Positions 5,787 through 13,523 of a DNA stretch of 14,830 nt are shown piece after piece; within the stretch, counting starts at the first letter, position 1, and each line of letters begins with the position of its first letter. The DNA lies in the NCBI GenBank assembly GCA_958431815.1, contig CAUASB010000020.1, forward strand, positions 1-14,830. Reading direction: 5' to 3'. Made by a program: the position numbers and the translations under genes. A model generated the notes under the pieces. It was not told the origin of the DNA, did no database searches, and was given only the letters and a program-made list of their open reading frames with translations. This DNA comes from an uncultured Eggerthella sp. (lineage in GTDB: Bacteria; Actinomycetota; Coriobacteriia; Coriobacteriales; Eggerthellaceae).

Positions 5787-6533
5787 ATGAAAGTCGCGTT
5801 CTTCCCAGGGTGCATGGTTGACATGCTTTACCCAGAAGTGGGAATCGCCGCAGTCAATGTTCTGGAAAAGCTCGGCTGCGAGGTAATGCTCCCCGACAAC
5901 CATGTATGTTGCGGACAGCCCTTCACCAACTCGGGCTATATCGAAGAAGCGAAGCCCATGATGAAGCAGGTTATCGATGCCTACAGCGGATACGACACCA
6001 TCGTATCCCTTACCGGCTCGTGCGCCTGGGCAATCAAAGCGGAATATCCGCAGTTCTTTGCCGACGACGCCGAATATAGCCAAAAAATCGCCGAGCTTGC
6101 TCCTCGCATTTACGAATTCACCCAGTTCATTGTCGATGTTTTGGGCGTTACCGATGTCGGAGCTCATCTTGATGGCACGGTCACCTATCACAAAAGCTGC
6201 CACCTTACCCGTATGCTCGGCGTGAAGGAGCAGCCGCTTACCCTGCTTAAAAATGTCGAGGGCCTGTCCTATATTGAAATGCCCGAAGCAGACCGCTGCT
6301 GCGGATTCGGTGGCACGTTCAGCGTCAAAGAGCCGGAAGTTTCCGGCCATATGGTCCAGGAAAAGGTTGCCTTCGCCCTTGCGACGGGCGCCGATTACCT
6401 GTGCGGCGCAGATCAGGCTTGCCTCATGAACATCAAAGGCGCCCTCGATCGTCTCAATGAGCAAGGCGTTGTATCGAGCAACATGAAGGTTCTCCACATC
6501 GCTCAAATCCTCGATTCCCGATTGGAGGCATAG
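5787..6533 (+). CDS. lutA: Lactate utilisation protein A, cysteine-rich (CCG) Fe-S protein
   Basis: A 248-residue cytoplasmic protein with two CCG-type cysteine-rich domains, as in LutA/YkgE. The first begins FFPGCMVD (Cys9) and has VCCGQPF (Cys41-Cys42). The second has SCHLTRM near residue 137 and RCCGFGG (Cys171-Cys172). These motifs hold iron-sulphur clusters in the related heterodisulphide reductase and glycolate oxidase GlcF subunits. With LutB and LutC it forms the complex that oxidises L-lactate to pyruvate. The ATG at 5787 follows GAAAGGA. The next gene starts four bases after its stop, and the lutB ribosome site lies within the end of lutA. Gene order lutA-lutB-lutC is the standard one. 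Identification is strong; electron acceptor and lactate isomer cannot be read from sequence. Confidence 0.93.
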   Translation: MKVAFFPGCMVDMLYPEVGIAAVNVLEKLGCEVMLPDNHVCCGQPFTNSGYIEEAKPMMKQVIDAYSGYDTIVSLTGSCAWAIKAEYPQFFADDAEYSQKIAELAPRIYEFTQFIVDVLGVTDVGAHLDGTVTYHKSCHLTRMLGVKEQPLTLLKNVEGLSYIEMPEADRCCGFGGTFSVKEPEVSGHMVQEKVAFALATGADYLCGADQACLMNIKGALDRLNEQGVVSSNMKVLHIAQILDSRLEA

Positions 6534-6536
6534 ACG

Positions 6537-7994
6537 ATGTCGATCATCTACGACGATTCTCCGCTTGAGGACCGCATCCATCGTTCCCTTTCCGATACGT
6601 TCAAGCACCATGCCATCGAAACGGCACAGGACGTTATCACGGGAAAGCGTGATGCCCTGGTTGCCGATGTGGACAACTGGGAAGACTTTCGCACCCATGC
6701 GGCAACCATTCGCGACCACGTTCTTGAAAACCTTGACTACTACGTTCGCGAGTTTGCCACTAATGCTGAAAAAAACGGTGCCCATGTGCACTTCGCGCCC
6801 ACTGATGCCGATGCGTTGGATTGCATCCTCGACATCTTCGAAGCGGTTGGCGCAAAGTCCTGCGTGAAATCGAAGAGCATGATGACCGAGGAAATCGGGC
6901 TGAACGCATTCCTTGAAGAACACGGCATCAAAGCGATTGAAACCGACTGCGCCGAGCACATCATCCAAACCGCAGGCAATGCGCCCTCCCATATCGTGGT
7001 GCCTGCCCTCCATTTCGACCGAACGTCCATCCGCAATCTGTACCATGAGCAGAAAGGCTACGAGGGGACCAATGATCCCGAGGAAATCACGCGTTTCCTG
7101 CGCAAGATCCTTCGCCCTGAATTCATGAACGCATCGGTTGGCGTCACGGGCTGCAACTTCGGCGTTGCCGAAACCGGCTCCTGCACCCTTGTTTCCAACG
7201 AGGGCAATGCCCGCATGGCATCGAGCATCCCCGAGACCCAAATTGTGGTCATGGGCACCGAACGCATCGTTCCTGACCTGCGTTCTCTCGATGTGATGAT
7301 GAAGCTTTTGGTCCGCAGTGCAGTAGGCGCGAAGATCTCAGGCTCTTTCTCGATCAACACCGGCTGTCGCCACAACGGCGAGGCAGATGGTCCGAAGAAT
7401 GTCCATATCGTTATCGTGAACAACGGACGCACCGACATCCTGGCAAGCAAGTTCCGCCCCATGCTCCGTTGCATCCGTTGCGGCGCCTGCATGAATTCCT
7501 GCCCTGTCTACCGTCATATCACCGGACACGGCTACGGCTCCATCTATCCCGGCCCCATGGGCATTGTTCTAACGCCCCTTCTGGTTGGCTATGAGAAGGC
7601 GGCAAAGCTCCCCTACGCATGCAGCTTGTGCGGCCAGTGCGCAGAAGTATGCCCCGTTAAGGTGCCTTTGCCCATGCTTATTTCCCAGCATCGCCGCAAC
7701 GTGGTAAGCCAAGGATATGTATCCCCTATCGAAAAAGCGATTTTCACGGCAGCGGCAGCCACATTCTCTAGCCGCATTACCTACGGAGCCCTCACTACTG
7801 CAGCAGCGCCTGCAATGAAGATCATATCGGGCAAAACCAACCAGCTCGACCGCAGCGACACCTGGATCCCCGTGCTTAATGGCTGGCTTGCGTCCAGAAA
7901 CCTCGATCCTATGAGCAGCCAGAAATTCCGTTCCTGGTTCAAGGAGCACAAAAAGCACGTCGCCTCGCAGAATGCCAGCCAGGAGGAAAACTAA
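6537..7994 (+). CDS. lutB: Lactate utilisation protein B, LUD domain plus ferredoxin-type Fe-S protein
   Basis: This 485-residue subunit contains an N-terminal LUD (DUF162) domain at about residues 70-300, with segments such as KSKSMMTEEIGLNAFLE, VGVTGCNFGVAETGS and GPKNVHIV. Two 4Fe-4S ferredoxin motifs follow: CIRCGACMNSCP (Cys312, 315, 318, 322) and CSLCGQCAEVCP (Cys362, 365, 368, 372). Each motif's last Cys is followed by Pro, as in bacterial ferredoxins. The C-terminal 100 residues form the usual LutB tail. LutB passes electrons within the LutABC complex. The start at 6537 has GGAGG at 6524-6528. Its stop shares one base with the lutC start, so lutB and lutC are translationally coupled. 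The length is normal for the family. Confidence 0.94.
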   Translation: MSIIYDDSPLEDRIHRSLSDTFKHHAIETAQDVITGKRDALVADVDNWEDFRTHAATIRDHVLENLDYYVREFATNAEKNGAHVHFAPTDADALDCILDIFEAVGAKSCVKSKSMMTEEIGLNAFLEEHGIKAIETDCAEHIIQTAGNAPSHIVVPALHFDRTSIRNLYHEQKGYEGTNDPEEITRFLRKILRPEFMNASVGVTGCNFGVAETGSCTLVSNEGNARMASSIPETQIVVMGTERIVPDLRSLDVMMKLLVRSAVGAKISGSFSINTGCRHNGEADGPKNVHIVIVNNGRTDILASKFRPMLRCIRCGACMNSCPVYRHITGHGYGSIYPGPMGIVLTPLLVGYEKAAKLPYACSLCGQCAEVCPVKVPLPMLISQHRRNVVSQGYVSPIEKAIFTAAAATFSSRITYGALTTAAAPAMKIISGKTNQLDRSDTWIPVLNGWLASRNLDPMSSQKFRSWFKEHKKHVASQNASQEEN

Positions 7995-8695
7995 TGAGCA
8001 CCGTAAGCCTTGATGAGTTCTTGAAGCCCATTTCCCAAGCATTAGGACGAACCGAGCCTCCAGCACATGTAGAGCCCTGCGAAGCAACGCATGCTCCCCT
8101 GCCGGGAGACTACCGCGATTACAGTGTGGCGGAACTCTCCGAGTGGTTCAAAACCGAAGCAGCTAAAATGGGCACGATTGTCCGTGAGTCTTCGCGCGAA
8201 AACGTTGCGCAGACCGTTGTCGATCTGGCAAAGGAAATAGGGCAGGACGGTCATATCGTTTACGCTGACGTACCGGAAATCGATGCCTATCAGATTCCCG
8301 ATGCCCTCAGGGCGGCATCGTTTGAAACGGAGCGCTGGAACCCCGAAACCCGCGAGAAGAGCGTTGGACGAGCCGAGAATGCCTCCATCGGCATCACGTT
8401 CGCGTCTGCCGGCATTGCTGAAACTGCGACAATCATGCAACGCTGCACGGAAAAATCGGGGCGTGCAATATGCCTGCTTCCCATTGGCCACATCGCCCTT
8501 CTTCGCAAGAGCGATCTCTTCCCCTACATGACTCAGCTTATGGAGGCCTGGGAAGAGAAGATTGCCCAGGGAGAGCAGATGCCCTCAAACGTCACCTTTA
8601 TTAGCGGCCCCTCCAATACCGCCGATATCGAGCTGGTTCGCGTAGTTGGCGTCCACGGTCCAGTGTATGCAAGCGTTGTTCTTATCGATGAATAA
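7994..8695 (+). CDS. lutC: Lactate utilisation protein C, LUD domain protein
   Basis: This 233-residue protein consists mainly of a LUD (DUF162) domain and is the third subunit of the lactate-oxidising complex. Recognisable segments are ASIGITFASAGIAETATIM in the middle, corresponding to the ITGCNFGVAETGS region of LutB, and the C-terminal GPSNTADIELVRVVGVHGP that marks LutC. The N-terminal 60 residues are less conserved and linker-like. The ATG at 7994 overlaps the lutB TAA by one base, with AGGAGG at 7981-7986. It ends the operon, 32 bases before a strong terminator. No lactate permease or regulator gene follows. Confidence 0.93.
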   Translation: MSTVSLDEFLKPISQALGRTEPPAHVEPCEATHAPLPGDYRDYSVAELSEWFKTEAAKMGTIVRESSRENVAQTVVDLAKEIGQDGHIVYADVPEIDAYQIPDALRAASFETERWNPETREKSVGRAENASIGITFASAGIAETATIMQRCTEKSGRAICLLPIGHIALLRKSDLFPYMTQLMEAWEEKIAQGEQMPSNVTFISGPSNTADIELVRVVGVHGPVYASVVLIDE

Positions 8696-8727
8696 GCCGT
8701 AAGCATTACCCACGTTTGCACTTAGCC

Positions 8728-8765
8728 AAGAAGGCCTCCTGCGATGCAGGAGGCCTTCTTTATTG
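8728..8765 (+). terminator. Intrinsic terminator of lutABC
   Basis: A perfect inverted repeat with 15-bp arms (8728-8742 and 8746-8760) around a GAT loop ends in CTTCTTTATTG. It sits 32 bases after the lutC stop. The arms begin AAGAAGG, so a weak terminator on the minus strand is also possible, but the position fits the lut operon. Confidence 0.9.
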
Positions 8766-8782
8766 TCGCTGACACTTTTAGC

Positions 8783-8823
8783 GAAAAAAAACGGGTTCGT
8801 GGCATTTTGCCACGAACCCGTTT
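8783..8823 (-). terminator. Intrinsic terminator of the 604-residue membrane protein gene
   Basis: A perfect 16-bp-arm inverted repeat (8789-8804 and 8808-8823) surrounds a three-base loop. On the minus strand it is followed by a run of eight T (complement of 8784-8791, partly inside the stem). It lies 32 bases past the stop of the gene at 8856, and only 23 bases from the lutC terminator, so the two convergent units are insulated from both sides. Confidence 0.9.
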
Positions 8824-8855
8824 CGCAAAGCTTAATGCTCTAGCAAGATAAAGTC

Positions 8856-10670
8856 CTATGCCTGATTTGCCGAAGAAATGGAGTCAACGGTAACGAGTGA
8901 AGACCCGCCCGAGGCAAAGTTAAGCGTTACACTGTCACCTTCCTTGTAGCGGACCACATCGACCACCGAAGCCACGGGGCAATCGTAGAGTGTATCGTCA
9001 CCATTGAGCATCACGTAATAATGTGAGTTGCCATCAAGTACAACAGGTGAGATAAGCGAGATGGTGCCGGTAGCCGACCCATCGGAAACCTTTGCGCCCT
9101 TGCCGTCGTCCACGGCCACACCGTTTGCCCTCAAGAGCTTCTTGTAGGACTTCTCGGTTTCTTCAAGAGTATCGCCTACCGCAACGTTCTGGTATCGCTG
9201 GATATCGATCATGGCGTACTTCTTAACCAAGCCCGCATTGTCCTTCAAGGCCATAAAGTAGGTCGGCTGGCCGTCCACATTGATAAGCAACGGGAACGTT
9301 GCCTGGTACTTCAGGTTCTGAACCTGGCCTTCAGCAGAGCTCATCGCCGATTCTTCGGTTGCACCGGCAACCGCATAGAACTTCGATTCGGCAGTTCGCT
9401 GATTGATCAGAACAAAGCCGATAATCGAGTTGTCCGCCGTTGCAGACGTTACACCGCTGTATACCCACACATCATCGTCTTTTGCGATGTAGTTGTAGCC
9501 AAGCTGGCCGTTAGAGCCAGGCGTGGTTTGCTTTACGCCACTCTGACCAAGCCAAGAGTTGATCCAACCACCGGAAAGCGAACCGCTCCAGTTGTACTGC
9601 TGAATAAGCAGTTCGGAAGGATAGGCGCGGTCGACCCATTGGGGAACATCATCGATGGAAAGGTCCTGGCACTCACCGCTGCTTGCATCGCACAGAACAA
9701 CGCGAGAAACGGTTTCGCCGCCAAAGAGACCAACCGTGTAATCGATTACCGGGTAAATCCAATAAGGCTTGCCGTTGTCGTCAATCTCAAACGATTTCTC
9801 GCCAAAGATATAGAACGGGTGGGTAAGCTGCACGTGGCGATCAACGTTGTTGAAGAACGGATCGGAATCAGAGTAATAAATTGGATTGTCAAGACGTACG
9901 ATCTGAGTATCCTGCGTGCTCATGTTGACGATAACGTAAGCGGGGATGCCCGTTTCGCGATTCGACCACCATTTGAAGATGTCAGCATAGTTCAAGGGAC
10001 TTACCCGTACTGGAGCATCCTTGTAATTGATCTGCGAGTACAAGTCCGAAATCTCAAACTGACTTACATAGTCGGCCATAGTACCCATGGTTCGATTGCC
10101 CAGCAGAACCGCCGAATCACGATCGATGAAGGGAATGGTGGAATAATCTGCTTCCTGAATTTCCTGGGCAAAATCACCATCGGTGGTCTGCAGGATAGAA
10201 GAGTACTTTTCCGCATTGCCAGGGAACAGCGTAAGCGACGCCACAGCACCCAAAACGCCCACAAGCGCAATGACAACAGGCACTACCATCAAGCCCTTGA
10301 AACGCTTTGCCTTCTTTTCGCTCTTCTCGCGCTTGCCCATACCACGATCGTAGATCTGGTAGAAGATGAAGAACACGAGAAAAGCCGGGAACAAAACGAA
10401 CACAGCAAGGAACAGCCACAGATCGACACTGTGGATGTTGATTGGCGGATGGAACCACCAATAGCAAAAAGCAGCGATAAGAATAATCACGACGGCTAAA
10501 ACAACAAACGCCTTTTTGCTCATTTGAGCAAAGCGGTTCCGAAGCGTTTCAAATTCTCCGCCACCGCGGTGGCCACCGCCAGCGCCTTGGCCCTGGTGCC
10601 CACCGGCGCCGCCAAATTGATTCAGCAAGTCGGCCCAGTTCATGGGTCCTTGTTGATTGGGATCTGGCAT
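8856..10670 (-). CDS. Unrecognised membrane-anchored protein with a large extracytoplasmic domain
   Basis: A 604-residue protein that I cannot assign to a named family. The N-terminus (about 1-50) is hydrophilic and rich in Gly, Gln and His (residues 19-38). Hydrophobic segments lie at about 54-72, 83-106 and 127-148. Between the second and third is a lysine/arginine-rich loop (GKREKSEKKAKRFKG). By the positive-inside rule this puts the N-terminus and the loop in the cytoplasm and residues 150-604 outside. The outer part is rich in Asp, Tyr, Ser and Val, with predicted beta-type stretches and few cysteines; repeated phrases such as WIYPVIDYTVG and FYAVAGATEESAM suggest a folded beta-rich ectodomain. 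The ATG at 10670 is preceded by GGGAGGAG (complement of 10675-10682); the frame extends 32 codons further upstream without such a site. It is a single-gene unit between terminators. Confidence 0.85.
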   Translation of the reverse strand: MPDPNQQGPMNWADLLNQFGGAGGHQGQGAGGGHRGGGEFETLRNRFAQMSKKAFVVLAVVIILIAAFCYWWFHPPINIHSVDLWLFLAVFVLFPAFLVFFIFYQIYDRGMGKREKSEKKAKRFKGLMVVPVVIALVGVLGAVASLTLFPGNAEKYSSILQTTDGDFAQEIQEADYSTIPFIDRDSAVLLGNRTMGTMADYVSQFEISDLYSQINYKDAPVRVSPLNYADIFKWWSNRETGIPAYVIVNMSTQDTQIVRLDNPIYYSDSDPFFNNVDRHVQLTHPFYIFGEKSFEIDDNGKPYWIYPVIDYTVGLFGGETVSRVVLCDASSGECQDLSIDDVPQWVDRAYPSELLIQQYNWSGSLSGGWINSWLGQSGVKQTTPGSNGQLGYNYIAKDDDVWVYSGVTSATADNSIIGFVLINQRTAESKFYAVAGATEESAMSSAEGQVQNLKYQATFPLLINVDGQPTYFMALKDNAGLVKKYAMIDIQRYQNVAVGDTLEETEKSYKKLLRANGVAVDDGKGAKVSDGSATGTISLISPVVLDGNSHYYVMLNGDDTLYDCPVASVVDVVRYKEGDSVTLNFASGGSSLVTVDSISSANQA

Positions 10671-10690
10671 ACGTCTCCTCCCTTTGTTTG

Positions 10691-10724
10691 TATATAAATG
10701 TTTATTGTATCGGAAACAATTCCG
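10691..10724 (-). promoter_or_regulatory. Candidate promoter of the 604-residue membrane protein gene
   Basis: On the minus strand TTGTTT (complement of 10714-10719) is followed after 17 bases by TATATA (complement of 10691-10696), about 20 bases before the start codon. Both hexamers match only partly. TACAAT just upstream is a competing -10. CGGAA-ACAA-TTCCG (10711-10724) is a small inverted repeat over the -35. The gap between the acnA terminator and this gene is otherwise empty. Confidence 0.4.
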
Positions 10725-10734
10725 GTTATGGAAC

Positions 10735-10772
10735 AAAAAGGCAGGGTGCGAGGAATATCCCCGCACCCTGCC
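10735..10772 (-). terminator. Intrinsic terminator of the icd-acnA unit
   Basis: GGCAGGGTGCG (10740-10750) pairs perfectly with CGCACCCTGCC (10762-10772), and on the minus strand the stem is followed by TTTTT (complement of 10735-10739). It lies 21 bases after the acnA stop. Confidence 0.9.
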
Positions 10773-10793
10773 ATAAAATGCCGCAAGCCAGAA

Positions 10794-13439
10794 CTACGAA
10801 AGCTGACGAAGCACGTACTGGAGGATTCCTCCGTTGTAGTAGTAATCCCCTTCCGTTGGCGTGTCGATTCGAACTACTGCGGTAAAGGAAATCACTGTCC
10901 CATCCGGCTTTTCTGCCGTAACGCACACGTGGCTCGGATTTGGCAACCCCTTCGAGAAATCAATATCCCCGATGTTGATTCGCTCGGATCCATCAAGACC
11001 AAGACTTTCCGCGTTTTCACCCTCTTCAAACTGCAACGGGAGAATTCCCATGCCAATAAGGTTTGAACGATGGATGCGCTCGAAGCTTTCAGCGAATACG
11101 GCACGAACGCCCTGAAGCATCGGGCCCTTCGCCGCCCAATCGCGGGAGGAGCCGCTGCCGTACATTTTGCCAGCAAGTATAACCAGGTCGATGCCCTCCT
11201 CTTGATAATGCGCAGCAGCATCGTATACGGCTTTGATCTTTCCATCCAGGAAATCGCGCGTCCATCCACCGCGCTTGCCATCGGCGAGCTTGTTGAGCAG
11301 CTTCACGTTTGCGAAGGCGCCGCGCATCATAACCTCATGGTTGCCACGACGGGCACCATAGGTATTGAAATCTTCTTTCCTGACGCCGTGGCCCTCGAGA
11401 TAGCAAGCCGCCGGTGAGCCCTCGGCAATAGACCCTGCCGGAGAGATATGGTCGGTAGTAATGAAATCGCCTACGTTCAGGAGGACGCGTGCATCTTTCA
11501 CTCCCTTCGGCGCGGAAGCAACTTTGCTCATGCCATCGAAGTAGGGTGCGCGGCGAACGTATGTTGAATCCTTATCCCATGAGAATACATCGCTTGCCTC
11601 TTTACCAAGAGACTTCCACTTGGCATCGCCTTCAAACAAGCCCTCGGAAGCCTTATCGAATACCGCTTTGGTCCTGCTCTGCTGAAGCAATTCCGCCACT
11701 TCGGCCTCGTCCGGCCAGATATCCTTCAAAAAGACTTCCTCACCTTCTTTATTTACCCCCAAAGGCTCGGTCTCAAAGTCGAAGTCAATAGTGCCTGCCA
11801 GCGAATAGGCGATAACCAAAGCCGGAGCGCAAAGATAGTTCTGTGACACATCGGGGGAAATTCGTCCCTCGAAATTCCTGTTGCCCGAAAGAACGCTGGC
11901 GAGCTCTACTTTGTCAGCGATAGCATGCATACCAGGAAGGACTGGGCCCGAATTGCCAATGCAGCTCATGCATCCAAAGCCGCACGTGTAGAAGCCCAAG
12001 TCACGCAAACCCGGCATGAGTCCCGCCGTATCAAGGATGTCTTCCGTTGCACGACTGCCTGGCGCCAGAATGGTCTTCACCCACGGCTTCGGACAAAGGC
12101 CCGCTTTACTTGCGTTGCGCGCCAAAACACCAGCAGCGATCATCATGCTGGCATCGGTTGCCGTGGTGCAGCTAGTCACCGCCGCAATAGCAAGCGCACC
12201 ATGTGTCACTTCGTAGCCCTGCCCCAAAACGTCCACCGTTGCCTTCTTGCTGCAGTCAAGAGAACGCTCAGCACACAACGCCTTGAACCTTTCCTTGACG
12301 TTGTCCAAGTCGATACGATCATGCGGTCGCGAAGGGCCAGCAACACTCCGCTTGACCTGTGAGAGATCAAGCTCCAAAACCTTTGAATAAACGCGCGGTT
12401 CGGCATCAGGGTCGTTCCAGAAGCCCTGGGCTTTTGCGTATGCCTCAACAAGCGCAATTTGTTCCTCGCTTCGACCGGTAAGGTTCAAATAGCCAAGGGT
12501 TTTATCGTCTACCGGGAATAGAGTGCATGTTGCACCGTATTCGGGAGTCATGTTGGAAATGCATGCTCGTTGCGTTGCGCTTAAAGCCGCAACGCCTTCG
12601 CCGAAGCATTCGACAAAGCAACCAACAACCCCTTCAGCGCGAAGCATCTGAGCAAAGGTGAGGGAAACGTCCATGGCGCTGACCCCAGGTGCGAGGGAGC
12701 CCGTGAGTTTAATGCCAACAACGCGGGGGACAAGCGTGGTGATAGGCTGCCCAAGCGCCGCAGCCTCTGCTTCAATGCCGCCAACGCCCCAGCCCAGAAC
12801 GCCGATACCATTTGCAGTGGGCGTATGGGAGTCGGTTCCCACCAGCGTATCGAAATAGACCAGCTGTTCGTTCTTGGTCTGCTTGGTCATGGCAACCGAA
12901 GCAAAACGCTCGATATTCAGCTGGTGGCAAATGCCGGCTCCGGGGGGAACAATGCGCACATTCTCAAAAGATCCCTGCGCCCACTTCAGGAACTCATAGC
13001 GCTCCTTGTTACGCTCAAACTCGAGTCCCATGTTCTTCTCCAAGGCGCCTGAACAACCCGCCTCATCCGCAATTACCGAATGGTCAATGACCAAATCGCA
13101 CGGAATCTGAGGATTGATGCTTTTCGGATCACCGCCAAGTTCCGCACATGCTTCACGCATTACCGCAAAATCCACGAAAACCGGCACCCCAGTAAAATCT
13201 TGGAAAAGGACGCGAGCAGGGCTGAACTCGATTTCACTTCCCGTCTCACCTGAAAGGCCTGCCTTAATCAACCGACCGCAAAACTCACGAGCCTTTTCGT
13301 CGGAATCGACATTGCGCAAGATGTTTTCAAGAAGAACCGTAAGTGAAAACGGCAGCTTCTCATAACCCTTTATGCGGTTCACAGGGTAGTACGTGTATTC
13401 AGTCCCATTAACATTTAGAATCTCAGTTCGATTCGACAT
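10794..13439 (-). CDS. acnA: Aconitate hydratase A
   Basis: This 881-residue cytoplasmic 4Fe-4S enzyme isomerises citrate to isocitrate. It has the AcnA/IRP domain order: N-terminal domains with DLVIDHSVIADEAG, GTDSHTPTANGIG and SNMTPEYGAT; the cluster ligands Cys424 in TSCTTATD and Cys490 and Cys493 in GFGCMSCIGNSG; SGNRNFEGRI; then the C-terminal swivel domain with GDFITTDHISPAGSI and GSGSSRDWAAKGP. The ligand spacing (66 and 3) equals that of IRP1. The motif after Cys424 departs from the usual SCTNTSNP, reading SCTTATDA, while the other active-site motifs are intact. The start at 13439 has AAGGAG upstream. It follows icd after 84 bases and likely shares its transcript. In other bacteria AcnA also binds RNA when its cluster is lost; nothing here tests that. 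Confidence 0.96.
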   Translation of the reverse strand: MSNRTEILNVNGTEYTYYPVNRIKGYEKLPFSLTVLLENILRNVDSDEKAREFCGRLIKAGLSGETGSEIEFSPARVLFQDFTGVPVFVDFAVMREACAELGGDPKSINPQIPCDLVIDHSVIADEAGCSGALEKNMGLEFERNKERYEFLKWAQGSFENVRIVPPGAGICHQLNIERFASVAMTKQTKNEQLVYFDTLVGTDSHTPTANGIGVLGWGVGGIEAEAAALGQPITTLVPRVVGIKLTGSLAPGVSAMDVSLTFAQMLRAEGVVGCFVECFGEGVAALSATQRACISNMTPEYGATCTLFPVDDKTLGYLNLTGRSEEQIALVEAYAKAQGFWNDPDAEPRVYSKVLELDLSQVKRSVAGPSRPHDRIDLDNVKERFKALCAERSLDCSKKATVDVLGQGYEVTHGALAIAAVTSCTTATDASMMIAAGVLARNASKAGLCPKPWVKTILAPGSRATEDILDTAGLMPGLRDLGFYTCGFGCMSCIGNSGPVLPGMHAIADKVELASVLSGNRNFEGRISPDVSQNYLCAPALVIAYSLAGTIDFDFETEPLGVNKEGEEVFLKDIWPDEAEVAELLQQSRTKAVFDKASEGLFEGDAKWKSLGKEASDVFSWDKDSTYVRRAPYFDGMSKVASAPKGVKDARVLLNVGDFITTDHISPAGSIAEGSPAACYLEGHGVRKEDFNTYGARRGNHEVMMRGAFANVKLLNKLADGKRGGWTRDFLDGKIKAVYDAAAHYQEEGIDLVILAGKMYGSGSSRDWAAKGPMLQGVRAVFAESFERIHRSNLIGMGILPLQFEEGENAESLGLDGSERINIGDIDFSKGLPNPSHVCVTAEKPDGTVISFTAVVRIDTPTEGDYYYNGGILQYVLRQLS

Positions 13440-13523
13440 GTTGAACTCCTTCTTGGTTAGGTCTTAATCAAGGTGCCTTTTCTTGACTGACCCTATTAAC
13501 GTTGCGTCAAAGCTTGAAAGGAT

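Noticed and set aside
5601..7241. 546-codon open frame on the minus strand opposite lutA and lutB
   Set aside because: It lies antisense to two genes with unmistakable LutA and LutB motifs, resembles no family and overlaps the rplJ promoter region; it is a by-product of codon bias.
9528..10499. 323-codon plus-strand frame inside the 604-residue membrane protein gene
   Set aside because: The minus-strand frame has a strong ribosome site, membrane segments and a fitting terminator; the plus frame has none of these.
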